Source of the DNA: Arenicola marina
Taxonomy: Eukaryota > Annelida > Polychaeta > Arenicolidae
Length of the DNA: 64,000 bases
Direction of reading: 5' to 3'
Assembly (NCBI GenBank): GCA_964019135.1
Contig: OZ025260.1
Coordinates: 39,351,373 to 39,415,372, forward strand
Below are positions 32,473-45,400 of this stretch, piece after piece. Made by a program: the position numbers and the translations under genes. Position 1 is the first letter of the stretch. Every line of letters begins with the position of its first letter. The notes below the pieces were generated by a model, which worked only from the letters and a program-made list of their open reading frames with translations, ran no database searches and had not been told where the DNA came from.

Positions 32473-33265
32473 TGTGGAGATCCCAGATGTGGGTCCTGGC
32501 GAGGGAGGGGGGTGGAGTGGACAGCTTGCGTAGCGGTAGGCCTCTCAGGTTACACGCGGTCAGCCCGGCCCATAGAGCACGTGCGCGCGGGCTGGGGGCG
32601 CGGGCTGGGAGGTCAAGATCGTTGCTCTCCAGAGTTGGGGCGCAGCGAATATAGGTCAGGGCTGCTCTACAGTAAATAGGGTATGTAAGTGACATCACGG
32701 ACAGCGCGCGCTCACCTCCAGTGAATTCGGTTTTGGGTACATGACGCTTCACCGCCCCATATACAAAGCATAGGGAGCTCTTTGTAATGGTGTGAAACGC
32801 ACAGAAAACCAGCGTCTTGCGATTTAAAACTAGTACGAGTATGAAGGTACACCCCCAAACGTTTATTCCATATGGTTTTCAAATCTAACATTGCATTCAT
32901 ATCTCAAACATCAGTGAGTCTAGTTCGAGGCCCATAGTAAAGTATAGGGACCCGCTGACGCGTTGTACCCAAAATGGTTGTTTCTAGAGGTGAGCGCGCG
33001 CTGTCTGTGACGTCACTTACAAACCCTATGGAGAGCTGGCTGCTCTACAGTAAGTGTAGAGCTGGCCTCTCAGCGAGTATATAAAGAAGACGAACGAGAC
33101 CATCGAGAGACCACCATCAAGACTATCAAGACGAGACCACCTTCGAGAGACAACACCCACATCAACGGATATGTGTCATACCTAGAATTTAATAAAGAAA
33201 CCAAAGTGGAATTACTTCATCGAAGTTATTTACTTCCAGTCTAAACGCTCGGCAGGAACGCGACA
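32473..33265 (+). mobile_element. solo LTR of an LTR retrotransposon, fossil
   Basis: TGTGGAG...GCGACA ends are flanked by the 4-bp direct repeat ATAT (32469-32472, 33266-33269). Near its right side are TATATAAAG (about 33,080) and AATAAA (33,191), as in an LTR promoter and polyadenylation site. No gag or pol follows. Without the inserted MITE it would be about 440 bp. The Ty3/gypsy type is a guess. Confidence 0.5.
32677..33028. mobile_element. MITE with about 44-bp inverted ends, inside the LTR
   Basis: TAGGGTATGTAAGTGACATC and onward through GGACAGCGCGCGCTCACCTC at the left is the near-perfect inverse of the right end, which closes GACGTCACTTACAAACCCTA. No clear target duplication; the flank GGCTGCTCTACAGTAA is present on both sides. 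Confidence 0.75.
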
Positions 33266-33269
33266 ATAT

Positions 33270-35092
33270 ACTATATCTGGGTTGGTTTATTTTTTCAATA
33301 GATGCCTTGTTTGCTATGTGAGCTACACTGCATAAGTTCATATGTATGTTAGTATTATAATTTAACTAAATTTAAGTAACTACTGGTACAGTTATAGGTA
33401 GTATATAATGATAAGGTATCAAATTATCTGTCATCAATTGGTCACTTGTCTTATGTTACTGTTTCTTTTTATCTTTTGTGATTCTTTTTTCAGACCTTTA
33501 CTCTTGCTTATCAATGTGATTTTTAAATAAAACATACATGCATTTTGTTTTTGAGCCTTCAATGCTTGGGAAGAAGATATTCCAGCAAACTTTATGGGTA
33601 TACCCCCCAACAATAAATAGTGTAAAAGGACTTTACAATCCCCGCCGACAGCTTTGTTGCCTTGCCCAGGACATCGTCAAAGACGGGGGGGAGGGGGCGA
33701 CGGCCAATGACGATTTCGTCAAGGGGGGTTGGGGTGACCCTTTAGTCAAGGCGGGGGTGGTTACTTACCTCTACCTCTCGAGACCCTCCTCCTCTTGGAA
33801 CCCCATCGCCAGTTTCAGCTAGAGCCCTTAATTCTTCTCACGTACAGACCCCCCCCCCCCCTCCAACCAATCTACTGTAATGTTGTCTCTAATAGCCTGG
33901 CGATTTCGACCATATGCCTCCCTAATCTGATATAAATATATAAAGGGACATTTTAATACTTTGTGACTAAATTGTATGTGTGGTTGTGCCATAAACAACT
34001 TTGATAACGCATGCTCAGGCTCCGGGCTCAGGCCTACTCCATGTAACACGTGCGGACTGTTTACTCACAATTGGGTCAAGCCTTGTTCTGATTCGGCCGC
34101 GCGACTTCCTTATAAGGCAAAGTGTAAACCCGTGTATTATATCAGAGATCGTGTACCTATTATATCTCTGTTGTCGCCTACGTCCTCAATGAATTTTCAC
34201 ACTCGCTCGCCAGGGCGGCGCTGCGCAAATCGATAGCAAAGAACGTGCATGGTTCTATAAATTCTTTGTCGATAGGACAAAATGCGTCGCGCATTTCTAC
34301 AAATTAGTGCTGGGACCCAGCCTTAGCCTAATAACACATGAAATCAGGTGATGAAAAGAAAGTGTTCTGTCACAATTATAACTTTTTCGAAAGAGTACAA
34401 GATGTTTTTTTGCTGTATTAAATACACAACGCTGGATATTTTTATGTCTTATTCTTGAAAACTATAATTTTGCAAGAAATTACAGCCGATTTGACCGTTT
34501 TTCAAGAATCTTGAAATTCGCCCCCGGCCGACAGCAGCGGTAAAACTAGCTTGCTAAGCGCCGTCGTGCGGGGAGCTTGGCCAATATGGAGAGTGGGGGT
34601 GGGGTGGGGTTACGTCGTTAACTTTTGCCCCATGTCGCTTGTTGAACATCCAATCCAAGCTATCTAAGTGCCTACTATTAGGAATACTGTGATAGCATTG
34701 CCATGTGGGGAAGTTTGTTGCGCTGAGATATAGAACTTACCACCTATGGCGACATGCGTCTCCGGTTCCGTTGGAGTTATGAAGGCCGCAAAATGACATC
34801 TCGTACGAACAGCGTTATTTGGATTAAGAACGGTGCTAAGTCACCAGTCATATATATAAATCATTCAAAACGAAAATATCTCGAACGTTTCATTAGTTTC
34901 AAGGGGAGGGGGGGGGGGCGCCAGGGGCACCCCACCCCCCACCCCCACCTTTCAGGAACGAGTCAAGCACCGTTGAAGTCGGATTTTGAGGAAAAGTTTC
35001 CGGATTATTTTTTTCTCACACGGTTTTAGGCACTTGACACAATGAGCACGACCCGCAGCGATCCGTGCATGCCAGTTTAGACGCGGCGAAAT
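33270..35092. other. intergenic, no gene recognised
   Basis: Several G/C homopolymer runs and AT-rich stretches. No open frame with recognisable domains. Confidence 0.4.
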
Positions 35093-35330
35093 CGGGGGTC
35101 GTATTCCCAAATCACGAAGAACAAATGTCTTTATTCCCATGTCACTCCGAGGTAAATGGAGAACTACCCGCATACAATGAAAGAGGCGGGTACATGATAT
35201 GAATTGGCGATTTCCCAATTCAAGGTTATTTCACTATTAAAATTATCAGCTCCCGGTTAATGAAAATCCTTGATCACGACGGTCGGCTAATATCCCATCC
35301 CATTTCACGAAAAATGACTTTCTTTATTCG
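35093..35330. mobile_element. G-capped interspersed repeat, partial copy 3
   Basis: GGGGGTCGTATTCCCAAATC through GAAAATCCTTGATCACGACG and onward aligns with the interior of the copies at 23787 and 31434. The caps are short and the right end is lost. Confidence 0.6.
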
Positions 35331-35449
35331 ATCCTAGCAAAGATATTAGTACACCACGATAGGTCATACGGCGATCGCCCATTGACATTGTAAAATGTGT
35401 AATGCGGCGAGTAGTGGCGCCGCTATGCGGCGAGCGCGTAACGTTGGGC

Positions 35450-36345
35450 TGCCACTGCACTGACGATAACCATGAAACCGACATGAGAGATCTAACACTT
35501 TTGCTTCAAAATACATCATCTTTATAATAATTTATGTCATGTCTTTCGTAATATGACATGACCTGACAATGTCAGACGACCCCCCGTTTTAAGACGGCAT
35601 GAGAAATGTATGCAATCGAGAACTGTCGAATTTCCATATATTATGAGCTTATAACCCCCTGCCCGATTAATTGGAGTTTAACATTGACCTATGCATTCCA
35701 TTGTTTGTCCTGAAATTGGCAAGTTCTGACAACATCAGGCAGCTTGCTTCCGCTTATATTAGCTCAGCTCGACTGATTACACCGTGACACCCCAGATAGC
35801 ATAAAAACGGTGATTCAATATTGATTAAACGCTTCTTTCGAACATTTATTAAATGTCGATATACATTGATTAGATGTTGATTTTGCTCATCGAAAAAATG
35901 TTGATTCAATGTTATTAAATAACCTAATTTCATTTCTATTGTAACATAATTTCAACGGAATTTCAACGGTTCCTAGCACTGTTCTATACCAAAAAGATGG
36001 TCTATTAATTGTCTTTTACCACCTCCTGCCTGCCCGCCACACACAACAAGAGTTTTTACCACCTCTTGCCTGCCCGCCACAGCACCAATTTTATATTAGG
36101 ATACCGTATGGTTGATGTGTGACATTGGATCAATGTTGTATCAATGTTCACATCATTAGGTCAAGTCTGGCATTCGGTCAAACCTGGAGCGCACAAACGT
36201 TAACGACGTTCGCCGACGTTTCCACCCGATGTTCAACATTGAATCAATGTCGTCATGCTATCTGGTACTTAGCGGAGGCAATATTGAAAACAACTACGTC
36301 CATTGTCAAGATAATGCACAGTTTTTCCGTTCATGATTAAAATAA
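35450..36345 (-). repeat. older interspersed repeat, copy interrupted by a MITE
   Basis: 35450-35790 plus 36267-36345 match, in inverse orientation, 63412-63790 (for example CATTGTTTGTCCTGAAATTG then GCAAGTTCTGACAACATCAG). The family is not identified and no coding is seen. Confidence 0.75.
35791..36266. mobile_element. MITE inserted in the older repeat
   Basis: CCCAGATAGC at the left and GCTATCTGGT at the right, with more inverted similarity inside (GATTCAATATTGATT / CATTGAATCAATG). It is flanked by AC on both sides. The uninterrupted sequence at 63,470 (inverse) shows the empty site GTGACACTT, supporting a 2-bp AC duplication. Confidence 0.8.
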
Positions 36346-36949
36346 AGCACTATTTTGTCGTTCTTTATTTAATTAAATAACGCACACTTACTTTAGGTCT
36401 GTTTTCCGATGCATTTTTCTAGATAAGGAACACTTAAGACAAATGCGTGACGTCACACAAACTTTTAGTTGTCATGGTACCTCAAGAGCCGGAGTACGAT
36501 GCTGCAAGGTAGCGAAGGATGTCTTGAACACACACAGCAATGAAACTTTTCGGGACAAGCCGACTGCCGCCGTCATTGATCGTTATGCCAGGCGGCCTCG
36601 GCGTAGAATGAAGTTCTTAAACCGGTTATATTGAGATATAGTTGGATAATGCTTGTGAAACTGGCTGTATACATTATGTCGATGGGGTGGAACGCTAGTG
36701 CTCTCAGGTCTGACTTCTCTACGGATTCGTCATTTTGGTCATTTTGGTCCTAGGTTTTTCAGAACTAGGCTTTCGGAAAACCAGGGTCTCATCTCAGATT
36801 TTTGTCTCCCATTAATTCAGGGGTATAGATTACTTCTCATGGGTGTGGTCTGAGTTTATGATCCACCCCTTCACCATGGTTGAAACACCTCGTGCATTTT
36901 TCTTGTCTTAGTATCGGGTCTTGTCGTGTAAACCATTGGCAGCCGCTAT

Positions 36950-37215
36950 GTGTGAAAGGCCCCCCTATTTTGCCACCAAAATCCGCCGGGTCGGGGTTTT
37001 ACCGCCAAAGTCGGATCCGTACGGTCGGGGCCTTTTACCGACAAAATGAGATCGGAAGGGGTATTTTTTCGCGGCAACCCGCTCTATAACGGCCCATTTT
37101 CAGAGCCCCCCCCGCCACACGGTCGCAAGCTTTTAAAATCTCCGCTCTATAAAGGTATGTTTTTCATTACAAATCTGCCCGCTCTCTCACGCATCAAGGC
37201 ACACGCGGAAATCCC
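36950..37215. repeat. interspersed repeat family 2, copy 2
   Basis: Collinear with 24790-25020 (GGGGTTTTACCGCC, GGGGTATTTTTTCGC, CGCAAGCTTTTAAAAT, CCGCTCTATAAAGGTAT). Confidence 0.6.
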
Positions 37216-37385
37216 CCACCAGACTTGTATAATAGTGCCCCGCCGTCCCCCGGGCTTTATCTATCGGTGCCCATTTTTTGTTTATATTGAATCTCGCGTC
37301 ATGCTGGTCGCCTTGCGTGTAAATCATTAAACCGTTCTGAAGCTAGGTCCGAGACATGAATCATTCAAAACGCTTTGCATGCGTA

Positions 37386-37490
37386 TCACTGTCCACTACT
37401 GATAGTAGTCTGCTCCACGGACTCCCCTCACCCGAGGAGACGGCGGCGCCGCGCAGCGGCAGTCTGCGGAAGAGACTACTACTGATAGCC
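37386..37490. repeat. short imperfect inverted repeat
   Basis: CTACTGATAGTAGTCTGCTC at the left and GAGACTACTACTGATAG at the right enclose a GC-rich CGGCGGCGCCGCGC core. Possibly a small foldback; no target duplication seen. Confidence 0.4.
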
Positions 37491-39463
37491 CCTATTTGAA
37501 AGTGGGTGGGAGTGGGGGAATACCAAGCCCGCCCCGTTCACAAATTCCTAAATGTGATGTTAGTTTTGTTATTGACGATTGAAACTAAATGAGGTCATGG
37601 CCAACGGAATCATTGACCGATCTGTTGTATTCACCAGTCGTCGCCTTAATTGGTCATGCTGTTGTCGTTAACAATACAGGCTGTACAGTAATTAGGTGAT
37701 TGACATACAGAGCGCCAGGCGCCAGTGCTCCAGGGTCGGATCGCATAGAGACCCCCATCCGCTTTCTGGGTATCCAGATAGCAAGTCCTTTGTCCTTGTT
37801 TTAAAGGGTTATTCGAATAGCAGGATGCCCCTGTCGGGCTTGCCGACCCAGCAGCTAGGTTCACTGCCAATGCTGAGACTGAGTACATTGTATATACATG
37901 AATTTGTATAGCCCTTCAACTTGTTGCGCCGATATCAAACGTTGAGTGATATAATACATAACTCTCGTAGGTTATATATGGCTTCATGGAACTGCATCAT
38001 CTCAAGCGATGTGAATGAAGGTGACACAGATGTTGATAATATATGAAGTTTTATTATTACCTTACCTTTAATTATTACTTATTATTTATTAAAAGAAAAT
38101 ACAGAAACAAAAATTAAGCTCTTTCATTGAAAGGCTACTCTCCAGAATTGGGCAAAAATTCGCAAGTCGAAATAATTCACTCTCATACTCATATTCACAT
38201 AAATGCATACAAAACTGAACAGATTGAGATGATAATAACAGATGTTTATATAGAGTGGATGATTCAATGGCGGAACGCCAACGGTTCTGTATCCGTACAG
38301 TCATGGTTAGAGATAAATGATCCTGTTTGCCCAAGAGGTAGAACCAGGTGAAGGGTAAAAGTCCCTCTAGCATGCTCACTCGTCTAATGCTATATGTACT
38401 ATTTGAAGGAAGGGCCTAACTAATAATTAAGCGTGGGTAAAAAGTGGGACTTTCAATTCAGCAATCAACCTGTTCACAGGGAAAGTGCGCACACATACCT
38501 CAATCATAATGCAACCACAATGAATGTTCCTCTACGATACAAATCTATGTGGTTACTACATTAATGGAAGCTACATGATGATATAGACGTTTAAAATGGA
38601 CCCGACTGTCACTAAATATTGTATAACACAATATAATGATAATGATGATGATCATAACGATACATGGGTTGTACACAATGTAGCGCCTAATCCTATTCCC
38701 CGTACCCCAAACCTCTCAAGTGATTATCCAAAATCACAAAGCGAACTGAAAATCAAATATTTGCAACAACGAATGCATAAAATTTCGAGCTACAGTTCAA
38801 TTCAACATAGCTCACGTATTACTCACGCCTGACATCTACCACAATAATCGATTTGGTGAGGACTGATGAACTAACCATTTTGCTTGATTAAATGAGGTCA
38901 GGTTTACAATAGTCACTGATCGATATGGTCTAAATAATAACATACACAATTCTGGTGGCATGCGTGCCAGCTATCAAACTGTTGTAATCACGCTGGGACG
39001 TCGCTTGGTGACAGTAACTAAGACTCTCGTAAGTCGACCTCAATTTATCAGAGGTACAAGCTTCCAATAACAACAAGACGCAGCTCGGTGTATTTGCACA
39101 TTAGTTTCTGGCTTGTAGCTAGCTCATGCATTTTAACCATGAGCATTATTCGGCACGAACTACATGGAGAATTCTCATCTTCACCAAATATGAATACATC
39201 CACACCCAGTAGCTCCTCGGTGCAATATGTCTTCAAAACAAATTCATCGAAGTTTTTTTTTGCAGCTGTAATGGTTTTTGCAGCTATTCTGGTTCGACAT
39301 GAACAAGGATATATTCAGCTCCCCAACTACGTAAAAGCAATATATAGCTTAAAAATGTTTTACATTTCTGGGAAATTCCTGCAACAGCCTGACTAAATGA
39401 GATCCGATTCGATTGGCACGTGTAAATATTTATAAAAATAGGTACTGACATTGTTTTTATAAA
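37491..39463. other. intergenic, no feature recognised
   Basis: AT-rich, without convincing coding or repeat structure. Confidence 0.4.
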
Positions 39464-42400
39464 ACGGCGGGTGTAGGTTGATGTGTCAATCTGACGTCTC
39501 TCACACCATGGCGGGTGTAGGTTGGTTGGTATGTCAGTCTGACGTCTCTCACACCATGGCGGGTGTAGATTGATGTGTCAATCTGACGTCTCTCACACCA
39601 TGGCGGGTGTAGGTTGGTTGGTGTATCAGTCTGACGTCTCTCACACCATGGCGGGTGTAGATTGATGTGTCAATCTGACGTCTCTCACACCATGGCGGGT
39701 GTAGGTTGGTTGGTATGTCAGTCTGACGTCTCTCACACCATGGCGGGTGTAGATTGATGTGTCAATCTGACGTCTCTCACACCATGGCGGGTGTAGGTTG
39801 GTTGGTGTATCAGTCTGACGTCTCTCACACCATGGCGGGTGTAGGTTGGTTAGTGTATCAGTCTGACGTCTCCTACACCATGGCGGGTGTTGGTTGGTTG
39901 GTGTGTCAGTCTGACGTCTCTCACACCATGGCGGGTGTTGGTTGGTTGGTGTGTCAGTCTGACGTCTCTCACACCATGGCGGGTGTAGGTTGGTTGGTGT
40001 ATCAGTCTGACGTCTCCTACACCATGGCGGGTGTAGGTTGGTTGGTGTGTCAGTCTGACGTCTCTCACACCATGGCGGGTGTTGGTTGGTTGGTGTGTCA
40101 GTCTGACGTCTCTCACACCATGGCGGGTGTAGGTTGGTTGGTGTATCAGTCTGACGTCTCTCACACCATGGCGGGTGTAGGTTGGTTGGTGTGTCAGTCT
40201 GACGTCTCTCACACCATGGCGGGTGTAGGTTGGTTGGTGTGTCAGTCTGACGTCTCTCACACCATGGCGGGTGTAGGTTGGTTGGTGTATCAGTCTGACG
40301 TCTCTCACACCATGGCGGGTGTAGATTGATGTGTCAATCTGACGTCTCTCACACCATGGCGGGTGTAGGTTGGTTGGTATGTCAGTCTGACGTCTCTCAC
40401 ACCATGGCGGGTGTAGATTGATGTGTCAATCTGACGTCTCTCACACCATGGCGGGTGTAGGTTGGTTGGTGTATCAGTCTGACGTCTCTCACACCATGGC
40501 GGGTGTAGGTTGGTTAGTGTATCAGTCTGACGTCTCCTACACCATGGCGGGTGTTGGTTGGTTGGTGTGTCAGTCTGACGTCTCTCACACCATGGCGGGT
40601 GTTGGTTGGTTGGTGTGTCAGTCTGACGTCTCTCACACCATGGCGGGTGTAGGTTGGTTGGTGTATCAGTCTGACGTCTCCTACACCATGGCGGGTGTAG
40701 GTTGGTTGGTGTGTCAGTCTGACGTCTCTCACACCATGGCGGGTGTTGGTTGGTTGGTGTGTCAGTCTGACGTCTCTCACACCATGGCGGGTGTAGGTTG
40801 GTTGGTGTATCAGTCTGACGTCTCTCACACCATGGCGGGTGTAGGTTGGTTGGTGTGTCAGTCTGACGTCTCTCAAACCATGGCGGGTGTAGGTTGATGT
40901 GTCAATCTGACGTCTCTCACACCATGGCGGGTGTAGGTTGGTTGGTGTGTCAGTCTGACGTCTCTCACACCATGGCGGGTGTAGGTTGGTTGGTGTGTCA
41001 GTCTGACGTCTCTCACACCATGGCGGGTGTAGGTTGGTTGGTGTGTCAGTCTGACGTCTCTCACACCATGGCGGGTGTAGATTGATGTGTCAATCTGACG
41101 TCTCTCACACCATGGCGGGTGTAGGTTGGTTGGTGTGTCAGTCTGACGTCTCTCACACCATGGCGGGTGTAGATTGGTTGGTGTGTCAGTCTGACGTCTC
41201 TCACACCATGGCGGGTGTAGGTTGGTGTGTCAGTCTGACATCTCTCACACCATGGCGGGTGTAGGTTGGTTGGTATGTCAGTCTGACGTCTCTCACACCA
41301 TGGCGGGTGTAGATTGATGTGTCAATCTGACGTCTCTCACACCATGGCGGGTGTAGGTTGGTTGGTGTATCAGTCTGACGTCTCTCACACCATGGCGGGT
41401 GTAGGTTGGTTGGTGTGTCAGTCTGACGTCTCTCACACCATGGCGGGTGTAGGTTGGTTGGTGTGTCAGTCTGACGTCTCTCACACCATGGCGGGTGTAG
41501 GTTGGTGTGTCAGTCTGACGTCTCTCACACCATGGCGGGTGTAGGTTGGTTGGTGTGTCAGTCTGACGTCTCTCACACCATGGCGGGTGTAGGTTGGTTG
41601 GTATGTCAGTCTGACGTCTCTCACACCATGGCGGGTGTAGGTTGGTGTGTCAGTCTGACGTCTCTCACACCATGGCGGGTGTAGGTTGGTTGGTGTGTCA
41701 GTCTGACATCTCTCACACCATGGCGGGTGTAGATTGATGTGTCAGTCTGACGTCTCTCACACCATGGCGGGTGTTGGTTGGTTGGTGTGTCAGTCTGACG
41801 TCTCTCACACCATGGCGGGTGTAGGTTGGTTGGTGTGTCAGTCTGACGTCTCTCACACCATGGCGGGTGTAGGTTGGTTGGTGTGTCAGTCTGACGTCTC
41901 TCACACCATGGCGGGTGTAGATTGATGTGTCAGTCTGACGTCTCTCACACCATGGCGGGTGTAGGTTGGTTGGTGTGTCAGTCTGGCGTCTCTCACACCA
42001 TGGCGGGTGTAGGTTGGTTGGTGTATCAGTCTGACGTCTCTCACACCATGGCGGGTGTAGGTTGGTTGGTATGTCAGTCTGACGTCTCTCACACCATGGC
42101 GGGTGTAGGTTGGTTGGTATGTCAGTCTGACGTCTCTCACACCATGGCGGGTGTAGGTTGGTGTGTCAGTCTGACGTCTCTCACACCATGGCGGGTGTAG
42201 GTTGGTTGGTGTGTCAGTCTGACGTCTCTCACACCATGGCGGGTGTAGGTTGGTTGGTGTGTCAGTCTGACGTCTCTCACACCATGGCGGGTGTAGGTTG
42301 GTGTGTCAGTCTGACGTCTCTCACACCATGGCGGGTGTTGGTTGATGTGTCAATCTGACGTCTCTCACACCATGGCGGGTGTTGGTTGGTGTGTCAGTCT

Positions 42401-45400
42401 GACGTCTCTCACACCATGGCGGGTGTAGGTTGGTTGGTGTGTCAGTCTGACGTCTCTCACACCATGGCGGGTGTAGGTTGGTTGGTGTGTCAGTCTGACG
42501 TCTCTCACACCATGGCGGGTGTAGGTTGGTTGGTGTATCAGTCTGACGTCTCTCACACCATGGCGGGTGTAGGTTGGTTGGTATGTCAGTCTGACGTCTC
42601 TCACACCATGGCGGGTGTAGGTTGGTTGGTATGTCAGTCTGACGTCTCTCACACCATGGCGGGTGTAGGTTGGTTGGTGTGTCAGTCTGACGTCTCTCAC
42701 ACCATGGCGGGTGTAGGTTGGTTGGTGTGTCAGTCTGACGTCTCTCACACCATGGCGGGTGTAGGTTGGTTGGTGTGTCAGTCTGACGTCTCTCACACCA
42801 TGGCGGGTGTAGGTTGGTTGGTGTGTCAGTCTGACGTCTCCTACACCATGGCGGGTGTAGATTGGTTGGTGTGTCAGTCTGACGTCTCTCACACCATGGC
42901 GGGTGTAGATTGGTTGGTGTGTCAGTCTGACGTCTCTCACACCATGGCGGGTGTAGATTGATGTGTCAATCTGACGTCTCTCACACCATGGCGGGTGTAG
43001 GTTGGTGTGTCAGTCTGACGTCTCTCACACCATGGCGGGTGTAGGTTGGTTGGTGTGTCAGTCTGACGTCTCTCACACCATGGCGGGTGTAGGTTGGTTG
43101 GTGTGTCAGTCTGACATCTCTCACACCATGGCGGGTGTAGATTGATGTGTCAATCTGACGTCTCTCACACCATGGCGGGTGTAGGTTGGTGTGTCAGTCT
43201 GACGTCTCTCACACCATGGCGGGTGTAGGTTGGTTGGTGTGTCAGTCTGACGTCTCTCACACCATGGCGGGTGTAGGTTGGTTGGTGTGTCAGTCTGACG
43301 TCTCTCACACCATGGCGGGTGTAGGTTGGTGTGTCAGTCTGACGTCTCTCACACCATGGCGGGTGTTGGTTGATGTGTCAATCTGACGTCTCTCACACCA
43401 TGGCGGGTGTTGGTTGGTGTGTCAGTCTGACGTCTCTCACACCATGGCGGGTGTAGGTTGGTTGGTGTGTCAGTCTGACGTCTCTCACACCATGGCGGGT
43501 GTAGGTTGGTTGGTGTGTCAGTCTGACGTCTCTCACACCATGGCGGGTGTAGGTTGGTTGGTGTATCAGTCTGACGTCTCTCACACCATGGCGGGTGTAG
43601 GTTGGTTGGTATGTCAGTCTGACGTCTCTCACACCATGGCGGGTGTAGGTTGGTTGGTATGTCAGTCTGACGTCTCTCACACCATGGCGGGTGTAGGTTG
43701 GTTGGTGTGTCAGTCTGACGTCTCTCACACCATGGCGGGTGTAGGTTGGTTGGTGTGTCAGTCTGACGTCTCTCACACCATGGCGGGTGTAGGTTGGTTG
43801 GTGTGTCAGTCTGACGTCTCTCACACCATGGCGGGTGTAGGTTGGTTGGTGTGTCAGTCTGACGTCTCCTACACCATGGCGGGTGTAGGTTGGTGTGTCA
43901 GTCTGACATCTTTTACACCATGGCGGGTGTTGGTTGGTTGGTGTGTCAGTCTGACGTCTCTCACACCATGGCGGGTGTTGGTTGGTTGGTGTGTCAGTCT
44001 GACGTCTCTCACACCATGGCGGGTGTAGGTTGGTTGGTATGTCAGTCTGACGTCTCTCACACCATGGCGGGTGTAGGTTGGTTGGTATGTCAGTCTGACG
44101 TCTCTCACACCATGGCGGGTGTTGGTTGGTTGGTGTGTCAGTCTGACGTCTCTCACACCATGGCGGGTGTAGGTTGGTTGGTATGTCAGTCTGACGTCTC
44201 TCACACCATGGCGGGTGTTGGTTGTTTGGTATGTCAGTCTGACGTCTCTCACACCATGGCGGGTGTTGGTTGGTTGGTGTGTCAGTCTGACGTCTCTCAC
44301 ACCATGGCGGGTGTAGGTTGGTTGGTATGTCAGTCTGACGTCTCTCACACCATGGCGGGTGTTGGTTGGTTGGTGTGTCAGTCTGACGTCTCTCACACCA
44401 TGGCGGGTGTAGGTTGGTTGGTATGTCAGTCTGACGTCTCTCACACCATGGCGGGTGTAGGTTGGTTGGTATGTCAGTCTGACGTCTCTCACACCATGGC
44501 GGGTGTTGGTTGGTTGGTGTGTCAGTCTGACGTCTCTCACACCATGGCGGGTGTAGGTTGGTTGGTATGTCAGTCTGACACCTCTCACACCATGGCGGGT
44601 GTAGGTTGGTTGGTGTGTCAGTCTGACGTCTCCTACACCATGGCGGGTGTAGGTTGGTTGGTGTGTCAGTCTGACATCTCTCACACCATGGCGGGTGTAG
44701 GTTGGTTGGTGTGTCAGTCTGGCGTCTCTCACACCATGGCGGGTGTAGGTTGGTGTGTCAGTCTGACGTCTCTCACACCATGGCGGGTGTAGGTTGGTGT
44801 GTCAGTCTGACGTCTCTCACACCATGGCGGGTGTAGGTTGGTGTGTCAGTCTGGCGTCTCTCACACCATGGCGGGTGTAGGTTGGTTGGTATGTCAGTCT
44901 GACATCTCTCACACCATGGCGGGTGTAGGTTGGTTGGTGTGTCAGTCTGACGTCTCTCACACCATGGCGGGTGTAGGTTGGTTGGTGTGTCAGTCTGACG
45001 TCTCTCACACCATGGCGGGTGTAGGTTGGTTGGTGTGTCAGTCTGACGTCTCTCACACCATGGCGGGTGTAGGTTGGTTGGTATGTCAGTCTGACACCTC
45101 TCACACCATGGCGGGTGTAGGTTGGTTGGTGTGTCAGTCTGACGTCTCCTACACCATGGCGGGTGTAGGTTGGTTGGTATGTCAGTCTGACATCTCTCAC
45201 ACCATGGCGGGTGTTGGTTGGTTGGTATGTCAGTCTGACGTCTCTCACACCATGGCGGGTGTAGGTTGGTGTGTCAGTCTGACGTCTCTCACACCATGGC
45301 GGGTGTAGGTTGGTTGGTGTGTCAGTCTGACGTCTCTCACACCATGGCGGGTGTAGGTTGGTTGGTGTGTCAGTCTGACGTCTCTCACACCATGGCGGGT

